Below are positions 7,725-16,875 of a stretch of 64,000 bases of DNA, piece by piece. Under the pieces are notes generated by a model. The model made no database searches, was not told the DNA's origin, and saw only the letters and a program-made list of their open reading frames with translations. The DNA is taken from assembly GCF_016820655.1 (NCBI RefSeq), contig NZ_WSFT01000019.1:1-64000 (forward strand), in the 5' to 3' direction. The position numbers and the translations under genes were made by a program. Source of the stretch: Anaeromonas frigoriresistens. Its GTDB lineage: Bacteria > Bacillota > Clostridia > Tissierellales > SIT17. How positions within the stretch are numbered: the first letter of the stretch is position 1; each line of letters begins with the position of its first letter.

Positions 7725-8852
7725 TTATCCAAAGAACATTAATAGTAATCCTGCTGCTACGGCTGAACCAATAACTCCAGCTACATTTGGTCCCATAGCA
7801 TGCATAAGTAAGAAGTTTGAAGGATTCTCTTTTTGCCCAACCTTTTGAGCAACCCTCGCTGCCATTGGTACTGCCGATACTCCTGCTGCACCAATAAGAG
7901 GATTGATTTTCCCTCCACTTAACTTATACATTAGTCTTCCAAATAACACTCCCGTTGCTGTCCCAACAGAGAAAGCTACAAGTCCCAATGCAATGATACT
8001 TAATGTTTGAGTTGTTAAGAATAATTCTGCTTCCGCTTTTGCTCCAACTGTTATTCCCAATAATATAGTTACAATATACATTAGTGAATTTTGAGTAGTT
8101 TCTGCAAGTTTTGGAACTACTCCAGATTCTCTTATAAGATTACCAAGCATTAACATACCGATCAAAGCTGCTGCTGATGGTAATAATAGTATTGTAAATA
8201 AAGCAACTACTATTGGAAATACTACCTTCTCAGTTTTAGATACATGTCTTAATTGTTCCATTTTAACTTGTCTTTGCTCTTTAGTAGTTAAAGCCTTCAT
8301 TATTGGTGGTTGAATTATAGGCACTAAAGCCATATAAGAATAAGCTGCAATAGCAATAGGTCCTAATAAGTCTGGAGCCAGTTTAGATGTTAAGAATAAA
8401 GCTGTAGGACCATCTGCTCCTCCTATAATGGCTGTTGCTGCTGCTTCTGCCCCCGAGAAGCTAACAAAGGGTAATTTGTCTAATAATATCGCTCCTATAA
8501 ATGTAAAGAAAATACCAAACTGTGCTGCTGCACCTAATAATATACTTTTAGGATTAGCTATCAATGGACCGAAATCTGTTCCTGCTCCTACGCATAAGAA
8601 AATTAGTGGTGGGTATATCCCTTTATCGGTTCCTTGATATAGATAATATAGTAATCCACCATCTTCCATAAGCCCGGCTTCTGGCATATTAACAAGTAAC
8701 ATACCAAAGGCAATAGGAATTAATAAATATGGCTCGTACCCTTTTTTTACAGCTAGGTATATAAATACCAAGGCTATAATTATCATTATAAATTCTCCAC
8801 CTGTCATAGATGCAAAGCCGGTACTTTCCCAAAACTTCTGTAAAATATCCAT
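7725..8852 (-). CDS. Sodium-pumping decarboxylase beta subunit
   Basis: This is the integral membrane subunit (OadB/MmdB/GcdB family) that removes CO2 from carboxybiotin and couples this to export of Na+. The 375-residue protein is almost entirely hydrophobic helices. It carries the conserved DFGPL segment (about residues 93-97) and GGADGPT (about 143-149), each with an aspartate implicated in Na+ transport in this family. Near the end come AAGVSAVPMAARVAQ and HAMGPNVAGVIGSA. It is last in the cluster after the biotin carrier and OadG-type genes and ends at a terminator. Confidence 0.95.
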   Translation of the reverse strand: MDILQKFWESTGFASMTGGEFIMIIIALVFIYLAVKKGYEPYLLIPIAFGMLLVNMPEAGLMEDGGLLYYLYQGTDKGIYPPLIFLCVGAGTDFGPLIANPKSILLGAAAQFGIFFTFIGAILLDKLPFVSFSGAEAAATAIIGGADGPTALFLTSKLAPDLLGPIAIAAYSYMALVPIIQPPIMKALTTKEQRQVKMEQLRHVSKTEKVVFPIVVALFTILLLPSAAALIGMLMLGNLIRESGVVPKLAETTQNSLMYIVTILLGITVGAKAEAELFLTTQTLSIIALGLVAFSVGTATGVLFGRLMYKLSGGKINPLIGAAGVSAVPMAARVAQKVGQKENPSNFLLMHAMGPNVAGVIGSAVAAGLLLMFFG

Positions 8853-8884
8853 GTAGAGTTACCTTCCTTTCTCAATTAGTAAAA

Positions 8885-9295
8885 TTATTCTAAGGATATT
8901 AATGGATCTCCTGAGTTAACTGCTGCTCCCTTAGAAGTATTAATTGCTGCAACTTTACCGGCTCTTGGTGCCATTATCTCATTCTCCATTTTCATTGCTT
9001 CAAGAATTAATAATACATCACCTTCTGCTACTGTGTCTCCTTCATTTACCTTTATATCAAATACAGATCCTGGCATTGGTGCACTTATTGTCTCTGCACC
9101 TTGAGGTACAGCTTTAGGTGCCGGTTGAGAAGGTTTCTCTTCTTTTTTAGGTTGAGGTTTTGGTTGAGCTTTTGGTGCTGGTTTTTTAACCTCTGTAGTA
9201 ACTTGCTTAGGTCTACTAACTTCAGAACTTGCTCCTACTTCTTCAACTTCAACTTCATAAGTATTACCATTAACAGTTATATTATATTTTTTCAT
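8885..9295 (-). CDS. Biotin carrier protein of the decarboxylase
   Basis: This 136-residue protein carries biotin between the carboxyltransferase and the membrane subunit. A short N-terminal beta region is followed by a proline/alanine/lysine-rich flexible linker (about residues 28-68). A biotinyl domain follows with EAMKMENE, where Lys102 is the biotinylation site. The layout matches MmdC/GcdC gamma subunits. It sits between the OadG-type and beta-subunit genes; BirA is encoded 1.6 kb downstream. Confidence 0.95.
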   Translation of the reverse strand: MKKYNITVNGNTYEVEVEEVGASSEVSRPKQVTTEVKKPAPKAQPKPQPKKEEKPSQPAPKAVPQGAETISAPMPGSVFDIKVNEGDTVAEGDVLLILEAMKMENEIMAPRAGKVAAINTSKGAAVNSGDPLISLE

Positions 9296-9309
9296 ACCTA
9301 ATATCCTCC

Positions 9310-9690
9310 TTAACGTCTATTAAAGTTATTGTGTATACCTTCTTGTCTTCCTGCTACTGCCCACGCTGGCGAATTCTGAGGAACTCTTCTTATATTTCTT
9401 ATATATATATTTTCTACAGATTCTCCCGTCTGAGCAGCTATAGCTGAGGCAATAACTGCAACTATCTCCTCATCATTATCTACTAGCTCTTCAGTACTGT
9501 CTACTACTGCATTGTCACTAATTGGAGGTACTTCCTTTTTAACTGGAACTTTTTTCTCTTCTTTATAAAATACAGATTTAAACCCTGCTAATATAAAGGA
9601 TATAACCAACAATGTAACAAATACTATTGCCATACTAAATAGTGTTATAAATATAGCTTCTCCAAGACTTATTCCATCTTGTAAATTCAT
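9310..9690 (-). CDS. OadG-family small subunit of the decarboxylase
   Basis: The 126 residues comprise one N-terminal transmembrane helix (about 10-34), a charged acidic linker, and a conserved C-terminal region with IVAVIASAIAAQ and NSPAWAVAGRQ. This is the layout of OadG/MmdD (gamma or delta) subunits, which tether and assemble the complex. It follows the alpha-subunit gene by 27 bp. Confidence 0.9.
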   Translation of the reverse strand: MNLQDGISLGEAIFITLFSMAIVFVTLLVISFILAGFKSVFYKEEKKVPVKKEVPPISDNAVVDSTEELVDNDEEIVAVIASAIAAQTGESVENIYIRNIRRVPQNSPAWAVAGRQEGIHNNFNRR

Positions 9691-9717
9691 CTAATCTCAC
9701 CTCTCTAACTATTAAGC

Positions 9718-11265
9718 TTATAATGGAAGGTTACCGTGCTTTTTAGCAGGTCTTTCTTCCCTCTTACTTGATAACATATCAAAAGCACTAATAATTCTTG
9801 GTCTAGTTAATTGAGGCTCTATTACATCATCCACATAACCTCTAGATGCAGCTATATATGGATTCGCTACGGTATCTCTGTACTCTTTTATCTTTTCACT
9901 TCTTGTTTGTAATGCATCATCAGAAGCTTTTATTTCTTTTCTAAATATTATATTAGCAGCTCCTTCTGGACCCATTACAGCAACTTCTGCTGTTGGCCAT
10001 GCTAATACTACATCAGCCTTAAGGTGTCTTGAGCACATTGCAATATAAGCTCCACCATAAGCTTTTCTTAAGATTACAGTTACTTTAGGTACTGTAGCTT
10101 CTGAATATGCATATAACATTTTAGCCCCATGTCTAATTATTCCACCATATTCTTGACCAGTTCCTGGTAAGAATCCCGGAACATCTACTAATGTAAGTAA
10201 TGGTATATTAAAGGAATCACAAGTTCTTATAAATCTAGCTGACTTATCTGAAGCATTGATATCTAAACATCCTGCCAATACCTTAGGCTGATTAGCAATT
10301 ACACCTACTGATCTTCCATTTAACCTCATAAATCCTGTTAAGATATTTTGAGCATAATAAGGTTGTACCTCTAAAAACTCTCCATCATCCGCTAATGTAG
10401 ATATAATTTCTTTCATATCATAAGGTTTATTTGGATTATCCGGTACTATTTCATTTAACTTTTCATCCATTCTATTTATAGCATCTTCTGTATCAAAAAC
10501 TGGTGCATCCTCTAAATTATTAGAAGGTAAATAGCTTAATAATAACTTTATACTATCAAGAGTTTCTTCTTCTGAATTATATATAAAGTGAGCCACACCA
10601 CTAGTCCTATTATGTGTCATCGCTCCACCTAATTCTTCAGCTGAAACTTCTTCTCCAGTTACTGTCTTTATTACCTGTGGTCCTGTTATAAACATTTTAC
10701 TCGTATTGTCAACCATGAATATAAAGTCTGTTAATGCTGGAGAATATACCGCTCCACCGGCACATGGTCCCATTATAACTGAGATTTGGGGAATTACACC
10801 GGAAGCTATTGTATTGTTATAGAATATATCACCATATCCTGATAGCGCATCTACACCCTCTTGTATTCTTGCCCCACCGGAATCATTTATTCCGATTAAT
10901 GGCGCTCCTACCTTCATTGCCATTTCTTGAACTTTAACTATTTTTGCTGCATGCATTTCCCCTAGGGATCCACCTATTACAGTAAAGTCTTGAGCAAAGA
11001 CATATATTAATCTTCCATCTACTGTACCATAACCAGTTACTACACCTTCTCCAGGAACTTTTTTCTTTTCCATACCAAAGTTAGTACATCTGTGCTCAAC
11101 AAAAGTATCTATTTCAATGAAACTTCCCTCATCTAATAAATACTCGATTCTTTCTCTTGCTGTCATTTTACCTCTACCGTGTTGTTTCTTTATACTTTCC
11201 TCACCACCACCAAGCTTTACACTTGACTTTAATTGTCGTAATTCTTCTAATTTGTTATTGGACAT
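9718..11265 (-). CDS. mmdA: Methylmalonyl-CoA decarboxylase alpha subunit (carboxyltransferase)
   Basis: The 515-residue protein moves the carboxyl group of (S)-methylmalonyl-CoA to biotin. Two crotonase-fold halves are visible: the N half with SGGARIQEG and [13 protein letters not shown] (acyl-CoA oxyanion hole), the C half with [13 protein letters not shown] and [11 protein letters not shown]. The sequence alone could be a propionyl-CoA carboxylase beta chain. There is no biotin carboxylase gene, whereas membrane beta and OadG-type subunits are present, so the decarboxylase role fits better. It follows mce by 34 bp. Confidence 0.92.
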   Translation of the reverse strand: MSNNKLEELRQLKSSVKLGGGEESIKKQHGRGKMTARERIEYLLDEGSFIEIDTFVEHRCTNFGMEKKKVPGEGVVTGYGTVDGRLIYVFAQDFTVIGGSLGEMHAAKIVKVQEMAMKVGAPLIGINDSGGARIQEGVDALSGYGDIFYNNTIASGVIPQISVIMGPCAGGAVYSPALTDFIFMVDNTSKMFITGPQVIKTVTGEEVSAEELGGAMTHNRTSGVAHFIYNSEEETLDSIKLLLSYLPSNNLEDAPVFDTEDAINRMDEKLNEIVPDNPNKPYDMKEIISTLADDGEFLEVQPYYAQNILTGFMRLNGRSVGVIANQPKVLAGCLDINASDKSARFIRTCDSFNIPLLTLVDVPGFLPGTGQEYGGIIRHGAKMLYAYSEATVPKVTVILRKAYGGAYIAMCSRHLKADVVLAWPTAEVAVMGPEGAANIIFRKEIKASDDALQTRSEKIKEYRDTVANPYIAASRGYVDDVIEPQLTRPRIISAFDMLSSKREERPAKKHGNLPL

Positions 11266-11299
11266 CTATTAATCCTCCTTCTTAGCTGATTAATAATAA

Positions 11300-11701
11300 T
11301 TAATCTCTTTGACAAAGTTCTACTAATACCCCATGAGTACTTTTAGGATGTAAAAAAGCTATCTTTGCTCCTCCAGCACCATATCTTGGTTTTTCATCAA
11401 TCATTCTTATTCCTTTAGCCTTCATTTCTTCTATAGCTTTTTCAATGTCATCTACTCTATAGGCAATATGTTGTACTCCTTCGCCCTTCTTTTCGATATA
11501 TCTTGCTATAGGTCCTTCTTTATCAGTGGACTCTAATAGTTCCATTTCTGTATCTCCAATAGGTAAGAAGGCTACTTTTACCTTTTGCTCTTCAACTACT
11601 TCTGTACCTTGTAAATCCATACCTAAAACATCGGTATAAAATTTTAAAGTTTCATCTAAATCTTTAACAGCTATACCTATATGGTCTACTTTTTTTACCA
11701 T
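11300..11701 (-). CDS. mce: Methylmalonyl-CoA epimerase
   Basis: This enzyme interconverts (R)- and (S)-methylmalonyl-CoA, linking the mutase product to the decarboxylase substrate. The 133 residues form two glyoxalase/VOC beta-alpha-beta modules. The metal ligands are visible as VDHIGIAV (His), EGVQHIAYRV (His) and GVLVELCQ (Glu). The SD GGGAGGG precedes the ATG. It lies between meaB and mmdA, exactly where the pathway needs it. Confidence 0.96.
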   Translation of the reverse strand: MVKKVDHIGIAVKDLDETLKFYTDVLGMDLQGTEVVEEQKVKVAFLPIGDTEMELLESTDKEGPIARYIEKKGEGVQHIAYRVDDIEKAIEEMKAKGIRMIDEKPRYGAGGAKIAFLHPKSTHGVLVELCQRD

Positions 11702-11715
11702 TCCATACCCTCCCT

Positions 11716-12645
11716 CTAAACAATAGCTTTAAATAATTTATCCTTAGCACTATAAGGATCAATCTCTTTATTATAAACATTTTTAAGGACATTATCCAAT
11801 AGTTTATAAATATCTTTATCATTAAAGATCCTTGATTTAATCTCATCTTCTATTAAAGTAATTATTTCTGAGCGAATTCTCTCAGTTCTTTTTTCCTCTA
11901 ATTTCCCCGATAAAACCAAGTATTCTTTATGTCTATTTATTTCCTCTATAAGCTCTAGTATACCTTTATTCTTATTAGCTATAACATTAAGGATTGATGG
12001 TTTGTTTTCATTGTTACCCATTTCCACCATCATTCTAATTTCTGCAGTAGTTCTTTCAGCTCCATCTAGATCACTTTTATTTACAGCGAATATGTCGGCT
12101 ATTTCCATGATGCCGGCTTTGATAGCTTGTATATCATCTCCTAACCCAGGTACCATAACCATGACTACAGTATCAGCCGTCCTTACAATATCCACCTCAG
12201 ATTGACCTACTCCTACAGTTTCTACAAATATATAATCACACCCAAAAGCATCAAAAGCTTTTATTCCTCCATGGGTAGCTTTTGATAGTCCTCCTAAATG
12301 TCCCCTTGTTCCCATACTTCTTATAAATACATTAGGATCTGTAGATAATTCATTCATTCTTATTCTGTCTCCAAGAATAGAACCTCCACTAAAAGGACTA
12401 GTGGGATCAATAGCAATGATCCCCACTTTTTTGCCCTGATTGCTTAAGTCTTTACTTAATCTATAGGTTAGAGTACTTTTACCTCCACCAGGAGGTCCTG
12501 TAATTCCAACTACATGTGCTTTACCGGTGTGCTTATATATTTCTTTTAAAATATCTACCGCTTCGTCTTCATTATTCTCGATTTTAGTAATTATTCTTGC
12601 ACAAGCTCTTTTATCACCTTGAAGCAATTTATTGATTAGTTCCAA
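11716..12645 (-). CDS. meaB: MeaB, G-protein chaperone of methylmalonyl-CoA mutase
   Basis: MeaB uses GTP to load and protect adenosylcobalamin in methylmalonyl-CoA mutase. It shows Walker A GPPGGGKST (about residues 50-58), switch-like AIDPTSPFSGGSILGDRIRM, VETVGVGQSEVD and NKSD for guanine recognition, plus a C-terminal dimerisation arm. The TTG at 12645 is preferred because AGGTGGTG lies seven bases upstream and the protein then begins MELINKLLQGD, as usual for the family. The GTG 12 bp earlier overlaps that ribosome site. It directly follows the B12-binding subunit gene. Confidence 0.94.
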   Translation of the reverse strand: MELINKLLQGDKRACARIITKIENNEDEAVDILKEIYKHTGKAHVVGITGPPGGGKSTLTYRLSKDLSNQGKKVGIIAIDPTSPFSGGSILGDRIRMNELSTDPNVFIRSMGTRGHLGGLSKATHGGIKAFDAFGCDYIFVETVGVGQSEVDIVRTADTVVMVMVPGLGDDIQAIKAGIMEIADIFAVNKSDLDGAERTTAEIRMMVEMGNNENKPSILNVIANKNKGILELIEEINRHKEYLVLSGKLEEKRTERIRSEIITLIEDEIKSRIFNDKDIYKLLDNVLKNVYNKEIDPYSAKDKLFKAIV

Positions 12646-12666
12646 ATTTAGCACCACCTAGTATTT

Positions 12667-13062
12667 CTACTTTTTTAAATTGTTCTTTATAAAATCAATA
12701 GTCACAGTAGTAGGAGTTCCTGGTGTAAACACTTCTTCAATACCAGCTTCTTTTAACCCTGGGATATCATCCTCTGGGATAACTCCACCTCCTATGATAA
12801 GTATATCTTCAATACCTTCTTCCTTAAGAAGATTTACTACCTTTGGAAACAAGTGATTATGGGCTCCAGATAATATACTCATTGCAACTACATCCACATC
12901 TTCCTGTATAGCCGCTGAAACTATTTGTTCTGGAGTTTGTCTAAGACCAGTATATATTACCTCCATACCTGCATCTCTAAGAGCTCTAGCTATAACCTTA
13001 GCTCCTCTGTCATGACCATCTAATCCCGGCTTAGCAACTAACACTCTAATCGGTCTATCCAT
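12667..13062 (-). CDS. Methylmalonyl-CoA mutase, B12-binding small subunit
   Basis: The 131-residue protein is a free-standing cobalamin-binding domain. DGHDRG (about residues 15-20) supplies the histidine that replaces the lower axial ligand of B12, followed by SILSGAHNH and IIGGGVIP, which contact the nucleotide tail. It pairs with the large subunit encoded just upstream. The ATG at 13062 has GAGGAGG seven bases upstream; an ATG 21 bp earlier has none. Confidence 0.95.
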   Translation of the reverse strand: MDRPIRVLVAKPGLDGHDRGAKVIARALRDAGMEVIYTGLRQTPEQIVSAAIQEDVDVVAMSILSGAHNHLFPKVVNLLKEEGIEDILIIGGGVIPEDDIPGLKEAGIEEVFTPGTPTTVTIDFIKNNLKK

Positions 13063-13087
13063 TAAAACTCCTCCTCTATCCATTTAT

Positions 13088-14767
13088 CTATAACATTACT
13101 GCTTGTTCATATTCACCAAATACTTCTCTCATTACTCCACAAATTTCTCCTAAAGTAGCATATTCTTTTACCGCGTCTATTATATATGGAATTACATTTT
13201 CGTCGCTTTCACAGGCTGTTCTTAAAGCATTTAACTTATTAGAAACTCCCCTGTTATCTCTTTCCTCTTTAAGCTTTTCTATTTTTTGTTTTTGCATTTC
13301 TCCTACTGCAGGATCTACCTTTAATAAATCACTTTGAACTTCTTTCTCGGATTGGAACTTATTCATTCCAACTACAATAGTTTCTCCTGATTCCATTTCC
13401 TTCTGATATCTATATGCTGCATCCATTATTTCCTTTTGAATGTATCCCATATCGATAGCCTTAGGAGCTCCACCTATCTCATCTATCTTTTTGATATATT
13501 CCATAGCTTTTTCTTCTATTTCATCTGTCTTAGCTTCCACATAGTAGGATCCTGCTAATGGATCTATTGTATTTGTAACTCCACTTTCATGAGCTACTAT
13601 CTGTTGTGTTCTTAAAGCAGTTCTTACTGATTTTTCTGAAGGTAATGCTAATGCTTCATCCTTAGAGTTTGTATGTAATGATTGAGTTCCTCCAAGAACA
13701 GCTGCTAATGTTTGAATAGCTACACGAACTACATTATTCTCTGGTTGTTGAGCTGTTAATGTTGATCCACCAGTTTGAGTATGGAATTTAAGCATCATAG
13801 ATTTTGGATTTTTAGCTCCAAATCTATCTTTCATTATTCTAGCCCATAATCTTCTTGCTGCTCTATATTTAGAAACTTCTTCTAATAAATCATTATGAGC
13901 ATTAAAGAAGAAAGATAATCTCGGTGCAAAAGAATCTACATCTAGTCCAGCTTTAATTGCAGCCTCTACATATGCTATACCATCTGCTATTGTAAAACCT
14001 ACTTCTTGAGCTGCTGTAGAACCAGCTTCTCTTATGTGATATCCAGAAATACTTATTGTATTCCATTTTGGAACACTTTTTGAACAATATTCAAATATAT
14101 TAGTTATTAATCTCATTGATGGTTCAGTAGGGAATATATAAGTACCACGGGCAATATATTCTTTCAAAATATCATTTTGAATAGTTCCTCTTAGCTTATC
14201 TTGTGATACCCCCTGTTTTTCTGCAACTGCAATATACATGGCTAATAAAACTGCTGCAGGAGCATTTATCGTCATCGACGTACTTACTTTATCTAAAGGT
14301 ATTCCTTCAAATAATAACTCCATATCTTTTAATGAGTCTATTGCAACTCCAACTTTTCCTACTTCACCTTCAGCTAAAGGGTGATTAGAATCGTATCCTA
14401 TTTGAGTAGGTAAATCAAATGCTACAGAAAGTCCTGTTGATCCTTGTTCTACAAGGTATTTATATCTTTTATTTGATTCTGCAGCAGTAGCAAATCCTGC
14501 ATACATTCTCATTGTCCATAATCTTCCTCTATACATAGTAGGTTGAACTCCTCTAGTATATGGAAAATGTCCCGGATATCCTAAGTCTTCTTCATAATCT
14601 AATTCTTCAATATTTTCAGGCGTATATATCCTGTCAACCTTTAATCCTGAGCCAGTGGTGAATTCTTCTTTTCTTTCTGGGAATCTTGAGATAGCTTTAT
14701 CTACAGTAGTTTCTTCCCATTCTTTAGTTGAAGCTTTAATTTGTTTCATTTTTTCATCTTTAATCAC
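13088..14767 (-). CDS. Methylmalonyl-CoA mutase large subunit
   Basis: This is the catalytic TIM-barrel subunit that converts succinyl-CoA and (R)-methylmalonyl-CoA with adenosylcobalamin. At 559 residues it lacks the B12 domain, which is encoded separately. The substrate-specificity residues are those of methylmalonyl-CoA mutase: Tyr89 in MRMYAGF and Arg207 in EYIARGTY. From family knowledge, isobutyryl-CoA mutase has Phe and Gln there. The GTG start has AGGAGG seven bases upstream. The 219-bp gap before it (14768-14986) holds no convincing promoter and no cobalamin-riboswitch core that I can see. Confidence 0.94.
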   Translation of the reverse strand: MIKDEKMKQIKASTKEWEETTVDKAISRFPERKEEFTTGSGLKVDRIYTPENIEELDYEEDLGYPGHFPYTRGVQPTMYRGRLWTMRMYAGFATAAESNKRYKYLVEQGSTGLSVAFDLPTQIGYDSNHPLAEGEVGKVGVAIDSLKDMELLFEGIPLDKVSTSMTINAPAAVLLAMYIAVAEKQGVSQDKLRGTIQNDILKEYIARGTYIFPTEPSMRLITNIFEYCSKSVPKWNTISISGYHIREAGSTAAQEVGFTIADGIAYVEAAIKAGLDVDSFAPRLSFFFNAHNDLLEEVSKYRAARRLWARIMKDRFGAKNPKSMMLKFHTQTGGSTLTAQQPENNVVRVAIQTLAAVLGGTQSLHTNSKDEALALPSEKSVRTALRTQQIVAHESGVTNTIDPLAGSYYVEAKTDEIEEKAMEYIKKIDEIGGAPKAIDMGYIQKEIMDAAYRYQKEMESGETIVVGMNKFQSEKEVQSDLLKVDPAVGEMQKQKIEKLKEERDNRGVSNKLNALRTACESDENVIPYIIDAVKEYATLGEICGVMREVFGEYEQAVML

Positions 14768-14986
14768 AATTAGGCCTCCTTTATTAAGAGCTAAAAACTA
14801 ATTAAGAAAATGTTTTCCTTTCATAAATCCTCTCTTATTCATAATAACATAATACTACTCTATTTCTTAGGATTAATTTAAAAACATTTCTAAAATTTAA
14901 TCAATGCTATTTTCTATAATTTAATTTCTACATTAATTTATATCACACCTTCAATAGATGCTAATGTTAAAGTTTTTTAATATTCT

Positions 14987-16486
14987 TTATTTTTTCATTG
15001 TTCCACTATCTAAAAATTTCTTATGCCAAGACAGTGACTTATCTATACTATGAGGAGTATGCTTAGAGGCACAAATTTCATAAGATCCATTTAAGTATTC
15101 TAATAATTGCTCTTTATACTCAGGATGGGCACAATTGTCTATAATTTCTATAGCTCTTTCCTTTGGACTCAGACCTCTTAAATCAGCTACTCCTTGCTCA
15201 GTAACAATTACATGAACATCATGTTCTGTATGGTCATGGTGAGATACCATAGGTACAATGCTAGATACGTCTCCATTTTTAGCTATAGATTGAGTGGTAA
15301 ATATAGATAAATATGCATTTCTAGTAAAGTCTCCAGATCCTCCTATACCATTCATCATTTTACTTCCCATTATATTTGTAGAATTAACGTTCCCATATAT
15401 ATCCACCTCAATGGCAGTATTCATTGCTATAATTCCTAATCGTCTTATCACTTCAGGATTATTGCTTATTTCTTGTGGTCTTAATAATACTCTATCCTTA
15501 TATTTATCAAAATTCTCATAAAAATCATCTAACCTCTCAGGGGATACTGTTAAAGAAGTTCCCGATGCAAAGGTTACTTTTCCAGAATCTAATAAATCTA
15601 ATGCAGAATCTTGAATAACTTCTGAGTATATCGTTAAATTTTCAAAGTTTGAATCTACTAACCCCCCTAGAACAGCATTAGCTACACTTCCTACCCCTGA
15701 TTGTAAGGGTAATAAATTTTCAGGTAGTCTTTCTTTTTCTACTTCTTTTTCTAAAAATTTTATTAAATGCTTTGCCATCTGTTTTGATATATCATCTATG
15801 GGAGCTACTGGTCTAGTTTTATCCTTTATATCAGATATAACTATCGCTACTATTTTATCAGGATCACAAGGGATATAATCTGTCCCAATTCTTTCATTAG
15901 TTTTAGTTAAAGGAATTGGTTTTCTATTTGGTGGATTTTCTGGACTATATATATCGTGAACTCCTTCTAATGATAATGGCTGACTAGTATTTATCTCTAC
16001 TATAACTTTATCTGCCTTTTCAACAAAAACATTTGAATTCCCTATTGAAGTAGATGGTATTATTCCTCCATCTTCCCTGATAGCTACAGCTTCTACTAAA
16101 GCTATATCAATATTGCCAAAAAAACCAGATTTAACCCATTGAGGTACATGACTTAAGTGCATGTCTGCATATTGGATACTCCCATCATTAATTCCATTCC
16201 TAGAATTCTTATTTGTTTGATAAGGATATCTTCTCTTAAGCACACCTGCTCGGGACAAAGCTCCGTCCAATTCATCTCCTACAGATGCTCCGGTGATAAT
16301 AGTTAATCCTAAATCTTCTCCCTTTTCTCCCCTTTCTGCCAATGCTAAGGGAACAGATTTCGGGTATCCCGCTGGGGTAAATCCACTGGCACCGACTACC
16401 ATGTCTTTTTTAAAGAATTTAGCTGCTTCCTTTGCTTCCATAATTCTATCTTTAAGGATTTCACAACGCAATCTATTTTCTATCAA
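14987..16486 (-). CDS. Succinyl-CoA:acetate CoA-transferase (Cat1/AarC type)
   Basis: The 499-residue protein belongs to the acetyl-CoA hydrolase/transferase family. Its motifs include SGVGSVANAVLGGL, the catalytic glutamate Glu289 in IYSEVIQDS, and HHDHTEHDVHVIVTEQG. Length and motifs match the Cat1/Ach1/AarC branch, which moves CoA between succinate and acetate or propionate. Beside the mutase, it would activate succinate with CoA from propionyl- or acetyl-CoA. The TTG start follows GGGGGA by six to seven bases. It lies 21 bp after the DUF3870 gene. Confidence 0.92.
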   Translation of the reverse strand: MIENRLRCEILKDRIMEAKEAAKFFKKDMVVGASGFTPAGYPKSVPLALAERGEKGEDLGLTIITGASVGDELDGALSRAGVLKRRYPYQTNKNSRNGINDGSIQYADMHLSHVPQWVKSGFFGNIDIALVEAVAIREDGGIIPSTSIGNSNVFVEKADKVIVEINTSQPLSLEGVHDIYSPENPPNRKPIPLTKTNERIGTDYIPCDPDKIVAIVISDIKDKTRPVAPIDDISKQMAKHLIKFLEKEVEKERLPENLLPLQSGVGSVANAVLGGLVDSNFENLTIYSEVIQDSALDLLDSGKVTFASGTSLTVSPERLDDFYENFDKYKDRVLLRPQEISNNPEVIRRLGIIAMNTAIEVDIYGNVNSTNIMGSKMMNGIGGSGDFTRNAYLSIFTTQSIAKNGDVSSIVPMVSHHDHTEHDVHVIVTEQGVADLRGLSPKERAIEIIDNCAHPEYKEQLLEYLNGSYEICASKHTPHSIDKSLSWHKKFLDSGTMKK

Positions 16487-16507
16487 CTTATTTCCCCCTT
16501 CAGTTTT

Positions 16508-16825
16508 TTATAAATCTCCTCTTATTTTTTTATAATTCTTATAACAAATTTTAATAGCTGTTAATATTGCTTTTTTTGCTGATCCAAAATAATGATGTCT
16601 AAATTTATTCTCAATATGCTCTATATTATTTAACTTCTCTCCTACTAGTAATTCTTTAACGAAAGTTCTAGCAAGGTATGTAGATAAAGTAGGTTCAGCA
16701 TCTAATATCTCACTAGTTTCTCTATTTACAGTCATCCCTAATGCTACCACTCCATATAATTCCCTTGCTGTTATTCCTTCTGGCAATTTTGCATATCCTG
16801 TCAAAAATATTTCATTCTTTTTCAA
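16508..16825 (-). CDS. DUF3870-family protein
   Basis: I recognise the DUF3870 pattern: FLTGYAKLPEGITARELYGVV at the start, a middle with LDAEPTLSTYLARTFVKELLVG, and the end HYFGSAKKAILTAIKICYKNY. Function is unknown. The 105 residues are a compact alpha/beta protein without a signal or membrane segment. The TTG at 16825 is preferred over a GTG 9 bp upstream because GGAG lies eight bases before it. It is coupled to the CoA-transferase gene (21 bp) and follows the transporter gene by 50 bp, so a role in acyl-CoA or carboxylate handling is plausible. Confidence 0.75.
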   Translation of the reverse strand: MKKNEIFLTGYAKLPEGITARELYGVVALGMTVNRETSEILDAEPTLSTYLARTFVKELLVGEKLNNIEHIENKFRHHYFGSAKKAILTAIKICYKNYKKIRGDL

Positions 16826-16875
16826 AATATCCACTCCAATTTAATGCTTTTATTTATATTTTAACAGAATAAAAG

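Noticed and set aside
11664-11846. A 60-codon minus-strand frame between mce and meaB
   Set aside because: It overlaps both recognised genes in another frame and has no independent support.
14768-14986. Possible cobalamin riboswitch upstream of the B12-dependent mutase
   Set aside because: No B12-box-like core or multi-helix structure could be read in the 219-bp gap; candidate promoters there were also weak.
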